From: JBOGUF01 sp050696075 | Lineage (GTDB): Bacteria > Chloroflexota > Chloroflexia > Thermomicrobiales > UBA6265 | Direction of reading: 5' to 3' | Assembly: GCA_050696075.1 (NCBI GenBank) | Contig: JBOGUF010000149.1 | Coordinates: 24,965-88,964 of the forward strand | Length of the DNA stretch: 64,000 bases | Shown: positions 8,764 to 16,601 of the stretch, one piece after another | Position numbering within the stretch: the first letter of the stretch is position 1 | How the letters are laid out: the number at the start of each line of letters is the position of its first letter | Notes under the pieces: model-generated | What the model was told of the DNA's origin: nothing | The model's input: only the letters and a program-made list of their open reading frames with translations | Database searches by the model: none | Translations under genes and position numbers: made by a program

Positions 8764-9084
8764 TCACCGAGTTACAACGGCACGCTGTTCAGCGAAGCGG
8801 GCGACCGCTTGTTCGTACGTTTCGCCGACGTGCGTGCGGGGAAATGCCTTGAACGTGTAATACGGTTGGTATGGTGATTCGGGCGGGAGTTCCGAACGCG
8901 CAGGCTGCTTCTTGAGCACCTCCGAGATGTCCCGACGGCTCGGTGAGTAGGCCAGTACGAAGCCCCGCACGGGTTCGGTGTACTGGTTGAAGACGGTCAC
9001 CTTCATCAACACCCACTCACCGTAGTAGCGGGCAATCGCTTCGTCGAAGGTCTGCTCTTGTGGTTCGAGCGTCGATTCGTCCAC
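8764..9084 (-). CDS. Conserved small hypothetical protein
   Basis: A 106-residue soluble protein with a GTG start (GGGGAG nine bases upstream). It has a motif-like stretch FDEAIARYYGEWVLMKV and a Lys/Pro-rich middle, and no signal peptide or membrane segment. I recall similar short proteins in other Chloroflexota but no function. It lies between the orphan antitoxin and the first thyX 3'-end copy, so it may belong to the accessory cargo. Confidence 0.55.
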   Translation of the reverse strand: MDESTLEPQEQTFDEAIARYYGEWVLMKVTVFNQYTEPVRGFVLAYSPSRRDISEVLKKQPARSELPPESPYQPYYTFKAFPRTHVGETYEQAVARFAEQRAVVTR

Positions 9085-9144
9085 GGTCGTCTCCCCGCCG
9101 GTTGCCTAGGGTGATAGCGGCACCGATTTCGACAGAAGCCAATC

Positions 9145-9243
9145 CTACATCGCCCGCCGTGCTTCCAAGTCCTCGAACTGGTCGTCGCGCCAGACGGGGA
9201 TGTCGCGGTCGGGGTCGCCTTCGGGGCAGATGGGTTTGGCGGC
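9145..9243 (-). pseudogene. thyX-like 3'-end copy A
   Basis: Thirty-three codons, including stop, match the 3' end of the ThyX-like gene at 19674: AAKPICPEGD, then IPVWRDDQFEDLEARRAM and TAG. It has the same orientation as the real gene but a diverged sequence. It has no gene body and abuts the UPF0175/DUF3368 module. Confidence 0.8.
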
Positions 9244-9316
9244 TGTCCTTTCGTACGTTATAACAGCGTATCAATGCTTACTCGACTTGTCCGTCCGGAA
9301 AAATGGGAGAGGTAAC

Positions 9317-9562
9317 GTGAGATCCCTTGAGCTGGTGGTGCCGGACGACCTCTACGCATCGGTCAGCGAAATCGAGATGCACAACCTGGCTCAGGAGGCA
9401 CTCTTGGTCAGATTGTACGAACTCGGAAAGATTGGCTCGGGTCGTGCGGCTCAGGTTCTCGGCATCTCGCGCCGAGCATTCCTAGTTGATGTGCTCGGCC
9501 GCTACGGCGTGTCGTCGTTCGACGAGGAACTGGATTTGGCTGCCGAAGTTGCCCGTGGCTGA
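9317..9562 (+). CDS. UPF0175-family antitoxin
   Basis: An 81-residue protein starting at GTG 9317 with GAGAGG just upstream. The order LELVVPDDLYASV, LAQEALLVRLYELGKIGSGR, AAQVLGISRRAFLVDVLGRYGVSSFD is the UPF0175 pattern, with a helix-turn-helix-like centre. Such proteins are typically encoded just before a DUF3368 PIN-like toxin and neutralise it. Here the toxin gene overlaps its end by 8 bases (GTGGCTGA), supporting translational coupling. The pair stands between thyX copies A and B. Confidence 0.85.
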   Translation: MRSLELVVPDDLYASVSEIEMHNLAQEALLVRLYELGKIGSGRAAQVLGISRRAFLVDVLGRYGVSSFDEELDLAAEVARG

Positions 9563-10052
9563 ACAGTCACCTCTCGTGACGCCCGTCGTCAGCGATACAA
9601 GCCCACTGATCAGCCTCGCTGCTGTCGGCCTCATGTACCTCTTGCGTGATCTCTATCGAGAGATTGTCATCCCGGCCACCGTGCGCGACGAGTACGAGGT
9701 CGGCCGTCGGCCATCCGAGCCGCCTCTTCAGAACCTTACTTGGATCACGATCTCAGGCCTGGCACCCGACCTGTCGATCCCTGCTGCGCTCGACCCCGGT
9801 GAATCTGCCGCCATTGCGCTCGCGGTGCATATTCGAGCGCGCGCACTTCTGCTCGACGAGCGAATGGGGCGGCTGGTTGCTACCGAGCTCGGACTACCCG
9901 TGGTAGGCACCATGGGGGCGTTGTTGCGTGCGAAGCAGGCAGGTTTCGTCAAGGAAGTAAGACCGACGGTCGACGAGATGATTGCTCAGGGCATCCGCAT
10001 CGGCCCTGCCGTGCGCTCGCAGGTGCTGCACATGGCCGGGGAAGACACGTAA
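9555..10052 (+). CDS. DUF3368 PIN-like toxin
   Basis: A 165-residue putative ribonuclease toxin partnered with the UPF0175 protein. PIN-fold acidic residues are visible in VVSDTSPLISLAAVG (first Asp), DPGESAAIALAV (Glu) and LLLDERMGRLVA (Asp). The C-terminal VVGTMGALLRAKQAGFV is typical of DUF3368. The start is taken as the GTG that overlaps the antitoxin's stop; a second GTG seven codons later is possible. Confidence 0.85.
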   Translation: MAEQSPLVTPVVSDTSPLISLAAVGLMYLLRDLYREIVIPATVRDEYEVGRRPSEPPLQNLTWITISGLAPDLSIPAALDPGESAAIALAVHIRARALLLDERMGRLVATELGLPVVGTMGALLRAKQAGFVKEVRPTVDEMIAQGIRIGPAVRSQVLHMAGEDT

Positions 10053-10152
10053 TCGTCAATTCCTTCGAGACCACGACGCTGGATTCGACGTGCGATATTC
10101 ATGCTGTCGTAGCGTTCGCTCGTTTCGGCTCCTTTGGGACAGCGACTTCTCG

Positions 10153-10227
10153 TTAGATCACCCGCCGCTTCTCCAACTCCTCGAACTGGTCGTTGCGCCA
10201 GACGGGGAGGCCGCGGTCGCGCTCGCC
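10153..10227 (-). pseudogene. thyX-like 3'-end copy B
   Basis: Twenty-five codons corresponding to the end of the ThyX-like protein: GERDRGLPVWRNDQFEEL, EKRRVI and TAA. Same orientation as the gene at 19674. The shortest of the copies. Confidence 0.75.
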
Positions 10228-10434
10228 GAAAGCGGAAAAGGTATTCCTGTTTACAGTTGAGGCAACGCTTTGTAAGATCATTGGCAAGTGGAACGAAAAT
10301 CAATACTTCGGCGAGTATCCGGCCGAAATCGCGACGATGCTTGCCACCGATTCAGGCAATTCAGGTTGTCGCTTTTCTGGTGGGTGACCGGAATAGACTC
10401 GTTAAGGATGATCGAGTGCGGTGGAGGCAATCGC

Positions 10435-11070
10435 GTGTCAACGTCCCAGAGTCAGCCAACCAGCCTTTCCAACGAACAGTGGGAACAGTTCAGGAACAGC
10501 TTCGACGTTTGGCGCGCTCAGTCGAGCGCCAGTGACCAAGCATTGTTCCAGCAGCCAATTGACGACAAGGCAACGCGCGCGGCCTTGCAACGAATTTTTC
10601 TCAACCACCCCGTGTACAGGAACTTGACTGTAAGGGAGGCTCTATTCCTTCTACGGCGAGAGGCACGAGATGCGATCGCGGCGTGTCGTGTCTTGCAGGC
10701 CAAGCCTGCCCCCTTTACACCGGACGAACAATCCCATCTCCTCCAACTCGACGCGGTTTGGTCCCAGTTTGGCGGATCGAATTGGTCACAGGTTGATTTC
10801 GCCGAATTGGCAGAGAAACGACTCGGATTTGAGTTCGCGCGCGACCATGGGCATACAAGGCCGAGGATTGCAGACAACGAGGGGGCAATTGAGGACTTGC
10901 AGAAGGGATGCGGCTGTCTGTTCCTGGGATTGCTCGTTACAGGCGGCACTTACCTGGTGGCTCGCGATGGAGGAACCTACATTGTGGCTTGGGGAGCCGT
11001 CGCCTGGGGACTCATCATGGTCTTATTGGCATTGCTGCGAATCTTCAGCCAGCGAGTGCGCTCAAAATAA
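10435..11070 (+). CDS. Hypothetical protein with C-terminal membrane segments
   Basis: A 211-residue protein not recognised. GTG at 10435 is chosen because GGAGG lies seven bases upstream; the frame is open further 5' but without a good site. The N-terminal ~155 residues are soluble and helical (NEQWEQFRNSFDVWRA, REALFLLRREARDAIAACRV). Two hydrophobic helices follow near the C-terminus (CGCLFLGLLVTGGTYLVA and VAWGAVAWGLIMVLLALL). Base composition is less GC-rich than the core genes, consistent with transfer. It lies between thyX copies B and C. Confidence 0.65.
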   Translation: MSTSQSQPTSLSNEQWEQFRNSFDVWRAQSSASDQALFQQPIDDKATRAALQRIFLNHPVYRNLTVREALFLLRREARDAIAACRVLQAKPAPFTPDEQSHLLQLDAVWSQFGGSNWSQVDFAELAEKRLGFEFARDHGHTRPRIADNEGAIEDLQKGCGCLFLGLLVTGGTYLVARDGGTYIVAWGAVAWGLIMVLLALLRIFSQRVRSK

Positions 11071-11115
11071 CAGAGTCTTGGTCGCGCAAGGTCTCTTGAT
11101 CAGCCACCGACGCCC

Positions 11116-11493
11116 CTAGAACAGCGCGGGGGCATCCAAACTCGACGAGGTAACCTGTTCGGGATCCAGTCCGTAAGTTGATGCCACCTTCTTTACAAGA
11201 CTGTAGAGCCAGCCGGGGGATTCAGGAGCCACGTAAATCTTGTCGATTAGGGTATTGAGGTCCACGTTGATCTGAGTTCCGACCGCGATCTCCGAAGACG
11301 CGGGGGGTTTATGTAAGTGATAGTAAGGAAAGCACATAGCGCGTGCCTCGCGTTCATGTTCATAGCTCTTTCGTTTGTAAAGCAGCGCATAGGACACACG
11401 GCTCCTCGGAATCCTATCAGTATCAAAAGCAATGTACTTAACTCTCCCGATTCGCACTGGAATCGAATCCCTAGGGTCGAATCTGTCGCGCAA
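11116..11493 (-). pseudogene. DUF2971-like gene, C-terminal fragment, cut by IS256 element
   Basis: About 125 codons ending at 11116. The stretch YALLYKRKSYEHEREARAM matches the conserved K-R-x-S-x-E-H-E motif I associate with DUF2971 proteins, and INVDLNTLIDKIYVAP resembles their C-terminal end. An in-frame TGA and the left end of the IS element (11509) lie immediately upstream. The N-terminal part is at 12849-13115 on the other side of the IS. Roughly 65 middle residues seem missing, so insertion was accompanied by deletion. Confidence 0.6.
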
Positions 11494-11508
11494 CGGTCAA
11501 GTCCTCGA

Positions 11509-12848
11509 AGTTCTGTAAATTCCTCCGTGTCGTCGTTTCGTCGTAGTTGTGGTTAGTCCGCGGCGGTCGCCAGCGGCGTCGTTGGCTGGTCACGGGTGCG
11601 TCCCTGGTGGGTCATGTCCAGATACCGGCGCCCGCTCACCCACTCCTCGCTCTGCTCCATCGCCAGCGCCGTCACCAACCGCAGCAGACTCGCCCGGTGC
11701 GGAAAGATGCGTACGACGCGGGTGCGTTGCTTGAGCTCCTGGTTGAGCCGCTCGACTCCCTTGGTCGTCCGGAGGCGCGTGCGGTGTTCGGCTGGGAAGC
11801 CCAGGCAGGTCAGTGCGTCGTCCAGATCGTCTTCCCACCGGATCGCTAATGCCGGGTGGGTCGCTCGCCAGCGATCAGCGGCGTCCTGGGCCGCCGCGGT
11901 CGCCTGGCTATGGGTGCTCGCCGCGAAGATGCCGCGCAAATCGTCCGCCAGTTCTCGTCGGCGTCGCTGGCTGACGGTGGAGAGCAGGTTCCGGGTGACG
12001 TGGACCTGGCACCGCTGCCCGCTCGCCCCGTGGACGTGGCGTTCCATCGCCGCGTGCCAGCCCCGGTGGTCGTCACTGGTCACCCGTTCCACCCCGCGCC
12101 GTCCGCGCTCCTTGAGGGACCGGAAGAGGGTCTGGTAACTCGCCTCGTTCTCGGTATCGGCAACATCGACGGCCAGGATCTCACGCTGCCCATCACGCCG
12201 CACACCAGCCACGATCAGCACGCCCTGATTCACCACCCGACCGTCGCTCCGGACATGCTCGTAGCGCGCGTCCACCGCCAGGTACGGGTACGCTTGGTCC
12301 GTCAAGGTTCGGGTGCGCCATGCCGCCCGCTCGCCGTCGAGCCGACTCGTCAATGCCGAGACCTGGCTCGTGGAGAAGCTCATCCCACACAGCTCCTCGG
12401 TGATCGCGGCCACCTTTCGGGTCGAGACCCCCTGCACATACATCTCCATCAAGGGGCTCACCAGCGCCTGCTCACTTCGCTGATACCGGGCGAAGAGCTC
12501 CGTCGAAAAGACGCCCTCCCGGTCTTGGGGAACGGCTAACGGCACCGCCCCCACCCGGGTCACCAGCGTCCGTGGCTTGGTGCCATGGCGGTACCCGGTG
12601 CGCCCCGCTGCGCGTTCATACCGCTCCGCCCCCAGATGCGCACTCATTTCGGCTTCCAGGATTGCCTGCACGGTTCGCTCGACCAGACCCCGCGGAACCT
12701 CCGGATCGTCGATCAGCATTGGTCCTGTGGAACTGCGATCACTACCATTGCTCATGGCCCTCGGTTGCTCCTCCTGATGGCGTGCGTCAACACCGCTATC
12801 GTGGAGGACGGTGGCCACCTCGGTCATCCGGCCACCTTTTACAGAACT
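11509..12848 (-). mobile_element. IS256-family insertion sequence, apparently intact
   Basis: About 1.34 kb bounded by short inverted ends: AGTTCTGTAAA at 11509-11519 and its complement at 12838-12848. It carries one complete transposase gene. No clear 8-9 bp target duplication was found; flanks CAAGTCCTCG and CAATCCCTCG are only similar. This fits a deletion at the insertion site. It interrupts a DUF2971-like gene. Confidence 0.85.
11553..12827 (-). CDS. IS256/Mutator-family transposase
   Basis: A 424-residue DDE transposase with no frame disruption. The acidic catalytic residues appear in YLAVDARYEHVR (first Asp), RVTSDDHRGW (second Asp) and TTKGVERLNQELKQR (Glu). RCQVHVTRNLL is the conserved segment between the second Asp and the Glu in this family. 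N-terminal motifs HLGAERYERAAGRTGYRHG and LYGMSFSTSQVS-like ELCGMSFSTSQVS are also typical. The ATG at 12827 gives full length. It is probably still active, as termini and gene are complete. Confidence 0.93.
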   Translation of the reverse strand: MTEVATVLHDSGVDARHQEEQPRAMSNGSDRSSTGPMLIDDPEVPRGLVERTVQAILEAEMSAHLGAERYERAAGRTGYRHGTKPRTLVTRVGAVPLAVPQDREGVFSTELFARYQRSEQALVSPLMEMYVQGVSTRKVAAITEELCGMSFSTSQVSALTSRLDGERAAWRTRTLTDQAYPYLAVDARYEHVRSDGRVVNQGVLIVAGVRRDGQREILAVDVADTENEASYQTLFRSLKERGRRGVERVTSDDHRGWHAAMERHVHGASGQRCQVHVTRNLLSTVSQRRRRELADDLRGIFAASTHSQATAAAQDAADRWRATHPALAIRWEDDLDDALTCLGFPAEHRTRLRTTKGVERLNQELKQRTRVVRIFPHRASLLRLVTALAMEQSEEWVSGRRYLDMTHQGRTRDQPTTPLATAAD

Positions 12849-13115
12849 CTACGGACTCAATCCCTCGGCCGCGTCTGAGGCAATAAGGTCGATGGCTTCG
12901 TCTCCGGCAACCTCCAGATTGTTTTCATCGTAGCGATTGACCAAATTCCGTCGGGGATACGACCCCTCAAAGCGATCTCCACGTTTGTCAGCACGGGAAA
13001 AGAATAGTGCGGAGTCACTCAAAAGAGTGACGAACTTAGTGAAGTCCATGAACCGCCAAATCTTGGCATTTTCCGTTGGCCGAAGGGGGCTGCATGCAAT
13101 GCTTGAACTTGGCAT
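12849..13115 (-). pseudogene. DUF2971-like gene, N-terminal fragment
   Basis: About 88 codons from ATG 13115: IWRFMDFTKFVTLLSDSALF then FSRADKRGDRFEGSYPRRN, the typical N-terminal pattern of this family, ending in a TAG created at the IS right boundary. Together with 11116-11493 it formed one gene before the IS insertion. It follows the 13138-13437 gene by about 22 bases on the same strand, suggesting a former two-gene operon. Confidence 0.6.
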
Positions 13116-13137
13116 CGACTCGCGGACCGCGCTATCT

Positions 13138-13437
13138 TCATGCGTAGTACAGAATGCCGTCGTCGAACAGTTCCTTGGGATCGGGGCGTCCTGAGCCACC
13201 AATTGTCCCGTCGGGACGTAGATACTGGTGGACGAGAGCGATGCGCTGGCCGGCGGCGTCGAGGTATGCGACCATTTGACTACGGGTGCCTGGAGGTTCG
13301 GCCGGACTGCTGGGAGGACATTCGTCCCACAGCACTTGTGTGAACCCTCCGGCCTGTGCTCGCTGCCAATAGTCGCCGTCGTGGAAGCGCTGCCGTAGTT
13401 CCCACGGGCTGACGCGCTGGCGAGGAGGCCGATCCAA
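13138..13437 (-). CDS. Conserved hypothetical protein
   Basis: About 99 residues from a TTG at 13437 (AGAGGA eight bases upstream). The frame is open further, to 13482. Recognisable conserved pieces are GTRSQMVAYLDAAGQRIALV and HQYLRPDGTIGGSGRPDPKE. I recall this C-terminal pattern from many Chloroflexota and actinobacterial small proteins of unknown function. It sits upstream of the interrupted DUF2971-like gene and starts head-to-head with the next gene, the two start codons overlapping, so one start is probably further in. Confidence 0.6.
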   Translation of the reverse strand: MDRPPRQRVSPWELRQRFHDGDYWQRAQAGGFTQVLWDECPPSSPAEPPGTRSQMVAYLDAAGQRIALVHQYLRPDGTIGGSGRPDPKELFDDGILYYA

Positions 13438-13691
13438 TGAGGATTCCTCTCGATCAAGCAATCCTTGACCAGCTTTCGGCATTCTTGGCCGATGAAATCT
13501 CGCTCGACGAGTTTAAGGACTGGCTGGTCGACGCGACGTGGCATCTTACTCCAGATGATGAATCGTCGGCTGCCAGGCTTGCCATCCGCATCAAGCACCG
13601 ACTTGCCGAGCATTCGAGCGGGTACATCTCCGATGACGCGTTGAGGCAAGTACTTCGGCCCTACTCCCCTCAGCCGGTTGCTCGTGCATAG
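13437..13691 (+). CDS. Small hypothetical protein
   Basis: An 84-residue soluble acidic protein. ATG 13437 has GAGGAGG eight bases upstream, a strong site. The N-terminus (ILDQLSAFLADEISLDEFKD then WLVDATW) resembles short helical proteins of unknown function found near toxin or DUF2971 genes. Divergent from 13138-13437. Function unknown. Confidence 0.6.
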   Translation: MRIPLDQAILDQLSAFLADEISLDEFKDWLVDATWHLTPDDESSAARLAIRIKHRLAEHSSGYISDDALRQVLRPYSPQPVARA

Positions 13692-13740
13692 GCCCAAAGC
13701 GGGATCACCGATGGACGTCCGCCGTGCCCTAATCCCTCGC

Positions 13741-13761
13741 TCCTGAATCCTGTCCCCTGAA
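13741..13761. repeat. Heptamer array (3 units) abutting thyX copy C
   Basis: TCCTGAA, TCCTGTC and CCCTGAA are tandem 7-mers ending one base before the stop triplet of thyX copy C (13762-13764). Less perfect than the other arrays. Confidence 0.5.
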
Positions 13762-13897
13762 TCACATCACCCGCCGGTTCTCTAATTCCTCGAACTGGTA
13801 GGCGCGCCAGACGGGGATGCCGCAGTAGCGTTCACCTTCGGGGCAGATCGGTTTAGCGGCGGAGCGGGCGCGCATGACGCGGGGGGCCGTCGACGTA
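13762..13897 (-). pseudogene. thyX-like 3'-end copy C
   Basis: The longest copy. RARSAAKPICPEGERYCG followed by IPVWRAYQFEELENRRVM and TGA is nearly identical in protein to the real gene end. DNA similarity continues into the preceding codons (YVDGPP region), where missing bases shift the frame. Same orientation as thyX. Confidence 0.85.
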
Positions 13898-13953
13898 AGA
13901 ACAAGCCGGGCATGGTAGAATTGATCTAACGATGAGGTAGAAAGGTAGAACAT

Positions 13954-14208
13954 ATGGGATTGAACATCAAGAACGCCGAGACGCAACGGCTCGCACGAGA
14001 GCTCGCAACTCTGACCGGCGAGAGCATGACGGCGGCCGTGACCGAAGCCGTGCGAGAGCGGCTCGACCGCGTACGTCGGGAACAGGACGATGGCTTGGTC
14101 GATCGTCTCCTGGCGATCGGTCGGGATTGCGCGGCGCACATGACGGAACCCTATAGGTCCGTCGATCATGGCGATCTGCTCTACGACGAGCGCGGGTTGC
14201 CAAGGTGA
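13954..14208 (+). CDS. vapB: VapB-type antitoxin (Rv0623/PSK family)
   Basis: An 84-residue antitoxin: GLNIKNAETQRLARELATL, then TAAVTEAVRERLDRVRREQD and LLAIGRDCAAHMTEPYRSVD. The N-terminal ribbon-helix or HTH part should bind the operator and the C-terminal tail should bind VapC. Two GGTAGAA repeats precede the gene and may be the operator or include the ribosome-binding site. Its last codons overlap the VapC start (GTGA). The module lies between thyX copies C and D. A paralogue at 8486 lacks a toxin. Confidence 0.88.
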   Translation: MGLNIKNAETQRLARELATLTGESMTAAVTEAVRERLDRVRREQDDGLVDRLLAIGRDCAAHMTEPYRSVDHGDLLYDERGLPR

Positions 14209-14600
14209 TCGTCGACACGTCGGCGCTGATCGCCATTCTTCGTGACGAAGCCGAGGCTGAGCTGTGTGCCACGGCAATCCGACAAGCGAGCGTCCGGCGC
14301 ATCTCGGCCGCTAATTTTCTCGAGGCCGCTGTCGTCGTCGACGGGAGCCGCGACCCGATTGCCAGCCGCCGCTTTGATGAGTTTTGTCGCACGGCCAACC
14401 TTTTGATCGAACCGGTGACCGAAGCACAGGCGCGGATCGCGCGGGCCGCCTACCGGGACTTCGGCCGTGGCAGCGGACATCCGGCGCGGCTGAACTTCGG
14501 AGACTGCTTTGCTTACGCGCTGGCCAAGGTGACGGGCGAACCGCTGCTCTTCAAGGGCGATGACTTCGTCCACACAGATATCAAGCCGGTCTCCGCGTAA
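14205..14600 (+). CDS. vapC: VapC PIN-domain ribonuclease toxin
   Basis: A 131-residue PIN toxin that cleaves RNA when free of VapB. The four acidic positions are visible: Asp in MIVDTSALIAIL (residue 4), Glu in ISAANFLEAAVVV, Asp in RLNFGDCFAYALAKV, and Asp in LLFKGDDFVHTDI. GTG start overlapping the vapB stop, as usual for the family. The complete catalytic set argues for an active toxin. Confidence 0.92.
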   Translation: MIVDTSALIAILRDEAEAELCATAIRQASVRRISAANFLEAAVVVDGSRDPIASRRFDEFCRTANLLIEPVTEAQARIARAAYRDFGRGSGHPARLNFGDCFAYALAKVTGEPLLFKGDDFVHTDIKPVSA

Positions 14601-14645
14601 AACAACCTCCTCACCGCACTAACCCGACGTGGCCTGACCCTTGAC

Positions 14646-14768
14646 TCACATCACCCGGCGCGCTTCCAACTCCTCAAACCGGTCGTCGCGCCAGACGGGG
14701 AGGCCGCGGTCGGGGTCGCCGTCGGGGCAGATCGGTTTGGCGGCGGAGCGGGCGCGCATGACGCAGGG
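14646..14768 (-). pseudogene. thyX-like 3'-end copy D
   Basis: About 41 codons: MRARSAAKPICPDGDP, then GLPVWRDDRFEELEARRVM and TGA. Same orientation as thyX. It differs from the real gene in the centre (DPDRG for ERYCG), a difference shared with copy A. Confidence 0.85.
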
Positions 14769-14780
14769 GGAGGCCGGCGA

Positions 14781-15125
14781 TTAGGCGGGCGGTCGGCGGG
14801 CCACCTGCCCGCGTCGCGAGCCGACGACGGACCATCCAACGGCGATGAGAAGGAGGAACAATCCGACGACGCCGACAACTTGCGACGCGCGCCGACGCCG
14901 GTGCGCCGCGCGCAGGTCATGACGCCGCGCGAATTGGGCGACGATCGCCGCCCGCGCCGCCGGGTCGTCGACGCGGGGATAGTGCTCCTGCAGCAGCCGG
15001 GTGACGTCGTCGTCGGTTTCCAGCCGCGACCATCGCGGCCCACGGATCGTGCGCCCGGTGTCGTCGGAGTCTCCGCCATCGGTTGCCGCCGGGTGATCGC
15101 CCGGCAGTCCTTCGGGAGTCGGCAT
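14781..15125 (-). CDS. Single-pass membrane protein, probable anti-sigma partner
   Basis: A 114-residue protein with a soluble N-terminus (RLLQEHYPRVDDPAARAAIV then AQFARRHD), an Arg-rich patch and one membrane helix (VVGVVGLFLLLIAVGWSVV) near the C-terminus. It follows the ECF sigma gene by 16 bases on the same strand, the usual place for an anti-sigma factor. The zinc-type HxxxCxxC motif is absent, so the assignment rests on context. ATG 15125 is the first after the sigma stop codon. Confidence 0.6.
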   Translation of the reverse strand: MPTPEGLPGDHPAATDGGDSDDTGRTIRGPRWSRLETDDDVTRLLQEHYPRVDDPAARAAIVAQFARRHDLRAAHRRRRASQVVGVVGLFLLLIAVGWSVVGSRRGQVARRPPA

Positions 15126-15141
15126 CGTCGTCGGTACGCCC

Positions 15142-15738
15142 TCAGCCTTCTTGCTCCGCGTCCCGAACGTACGCATCGTAGCGCAGTCGGAACTGTTGCT
15201 GCGCCCGGCTGATCCGGCGTTCGGCCGCGGCAATGGAGATCCCGAGGACGCCGGCCACCTCCGGGGCGGTGAGCCCCTTCAGGCTGTGCAGAAGCAGCGC
15301 CTCGCGCAACGCCGGACTGAGGTCAGCAAGCACCCGCTCGACCAGCTCCCGTTCGCCGACGACGGCGAACTCGTCGGGTTGCCGCGATCCAGAGAGGACT
15401 TGCTCGGCCTGCCCCGGCTGTTCGCGCAGCCATTCCATCGAGACAACCTGCCGCCGTCGCTGCTTCCGCCGCGCCGCCCGCAGGCGGTTCTGGGCGATGC
15501 GATAGAGCCAAGCGCCGAAATCGCGTTCGGCCCCCGGCTGGTCGAGATCGATAAGCGTGACGAGGAAGCTGTCTTGGGTGAGGTCAGCGGCCAGATCCGG
15601 ATCGCCAGTGCGGCCGGTGAGGTAGCGCACCAGGAGCGGGTAGTAGCGCTCGACCAGGACCGTCCAGGCGGTCTCTGAGCCCGCGCGGGCGGCCACGACG
15701 AGCTGGGAGTCGGTGGACGAAGCGTCGGCGGAGGACAT
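15142..15738 (-). CDS. ECF-type RNA polymerase sigma factor
   Basis: A 198-residue sigma-70 family factor. Region 2 spans ~12-90 (LVERYYPLLVRYLTGRTGDP, AADLTQDSFLVTLIDL, FGAWLYRIAQNRLRAARR). Region 4 spans ~130-185 (ADLSPALREALLLHSLKGLT, APEVAGVLGISIAAAERRIS). It directs polymerase to ECF promoters. The membrane protein behind it is its likely inhibitor. The divergent cluster starting 213 bases away (MauD/MauA-like) is the obvious candidate regulon, although no promoter pair was identified. Confidence 0.9.
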   Translation of the reverse strand: MSSADASSTDSQLVVAARAGSETAWTVLVERYYPLLVRYLTGRTGDPDLAADLTQDSFLVTLIDLDQPGAERDFGAWLYRIAQNRLRAARRKQRRRQVVSMEWLREQPGQAEQVLSGSRQPDEFAVVGERELVERVLADLSPALREALLLHSLKGLTAPEVAGVLGISIAAAERRISRAQQQFRLRYDAYVRDAEQEG

Positions 15739-15950
15739 CGTTGGCCCCAGAGCGAGCGGTCACTCTGCTTCTCCGCTCGATCTTTGTCCGGGGTAGTAGA
15801 ACTCGAGATGCCAAACAAATGAGGAGGATGGGCTGGCCCGTTGTGGCTACGGCACGGCCAATCGGAGGTTGATGTCCGGTTGTGGGTCCCTCATGCACTT
15901 AACAGAGTAGAAGGACGTAGCTGCAGGGATACGCGACGGAGAGCGGAAGC

Positions 15951-16598
15951 ATGGAAGGATGGTGGCTAGCCTCCTACATAGGACTCTGGGGAGCAGTACT
16001 TCTCCAAGTGCTCGTCATCCTGGGGCTCGCGCGAGAAGTCGGGACCATGCGTCTCCATGACGGTTCCCCAGGCGCGCTAAAGTCGGATGTCGGACTCGCT
16101 CAGGGCAGCGCCGCTCCTGAGTTCGCGGCGACGGAGGTGCCCAGCGGTCGAGTCGTTCGCTTTCATGCTGCGGAGCGGCACCGGACGTTGTTGACGTTTG
16201 TTGCACCGAAATGTGTCCCTTGCCACCGGCTACTGTCCGAAATTACAGGTGGTTGGGGCGATTCGAGTCGGAATCTTCGAGTCCACGTGGTCTGCGAGGG
16301 AGACGAAGCCGAGGCGAGTGCATTGCTGCGACAGATTGGCCTCAGGATACCTCTGCTCTCTGACCCCGGTGCCAAGATACGTGGGTTCTACGGCAATCCC
16401 CCGATTCCATTCGCGTACCTGATCAATGAACGTGGAGTCATCGCACAACGGGGCATTGTGAACACCCGCAACGATATTGAGCGGCTAATCGATGGCCATA
16501 CTCACCTGCCACACGGGCATGATGGGATACCTGAAAGCCCATCACCCAGCGGAACGATGTCGGCATCGGAAATCCCGGCCCAGTCGGGGAGGAGCTAG
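15951..16598 (+). CDS. MauD-like membrane-anchored thiol-disulfide oxidoreductase
   Basis: A 215-residue protein. An N-terminal membrane helix (YIGLWGAVLLQVLVILGLA) is followed by an AREVG...GAL linker and APEFAATEV, as in MauD. A TlpA/thioredoxin domain follows with CVPC in TFVAPKCVPCHRLLSEI, cis-Pro region IPFAYLINERGVI, and IVNTRNDIERLIDG, which is characteristic of MauD. In methylamine-utilisation clusters MauD helps form the many disulfides of the small subunit MauA. Here a cysteine-rich MauA-like gene follows three bases after its stop codon. The domain would face the cell exterior. Confidence 0.85.
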   Translation: MEGWWLASYIGLWGAVLLQVLVILGLAREVGTMRLHDGSPGALKSDVGLAQGSAAPEFAATEVPSGRVVRFHAAERHRTLLTFVAPKCVPCHRLLSEITGGWGDSSRNLRVHVVCEGDEAEASALLRQIGLRIPLLSDPGAKIRGFYGNPPIPFAYLINERGVIAQRGIVNTRNDIERLIDGHTHLPHGHDGIPESPSPSGTMSASEIPAQSGRS

Positions 16599-16601
16599 TT
16601 C

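Noticed and set aside
11500..12858. Target-site duplication of the IS element
   Set aside because: Flanks CAAGTCCTCG and CAATCCCTCG are similar but not identical and not equally spaced from the ends.
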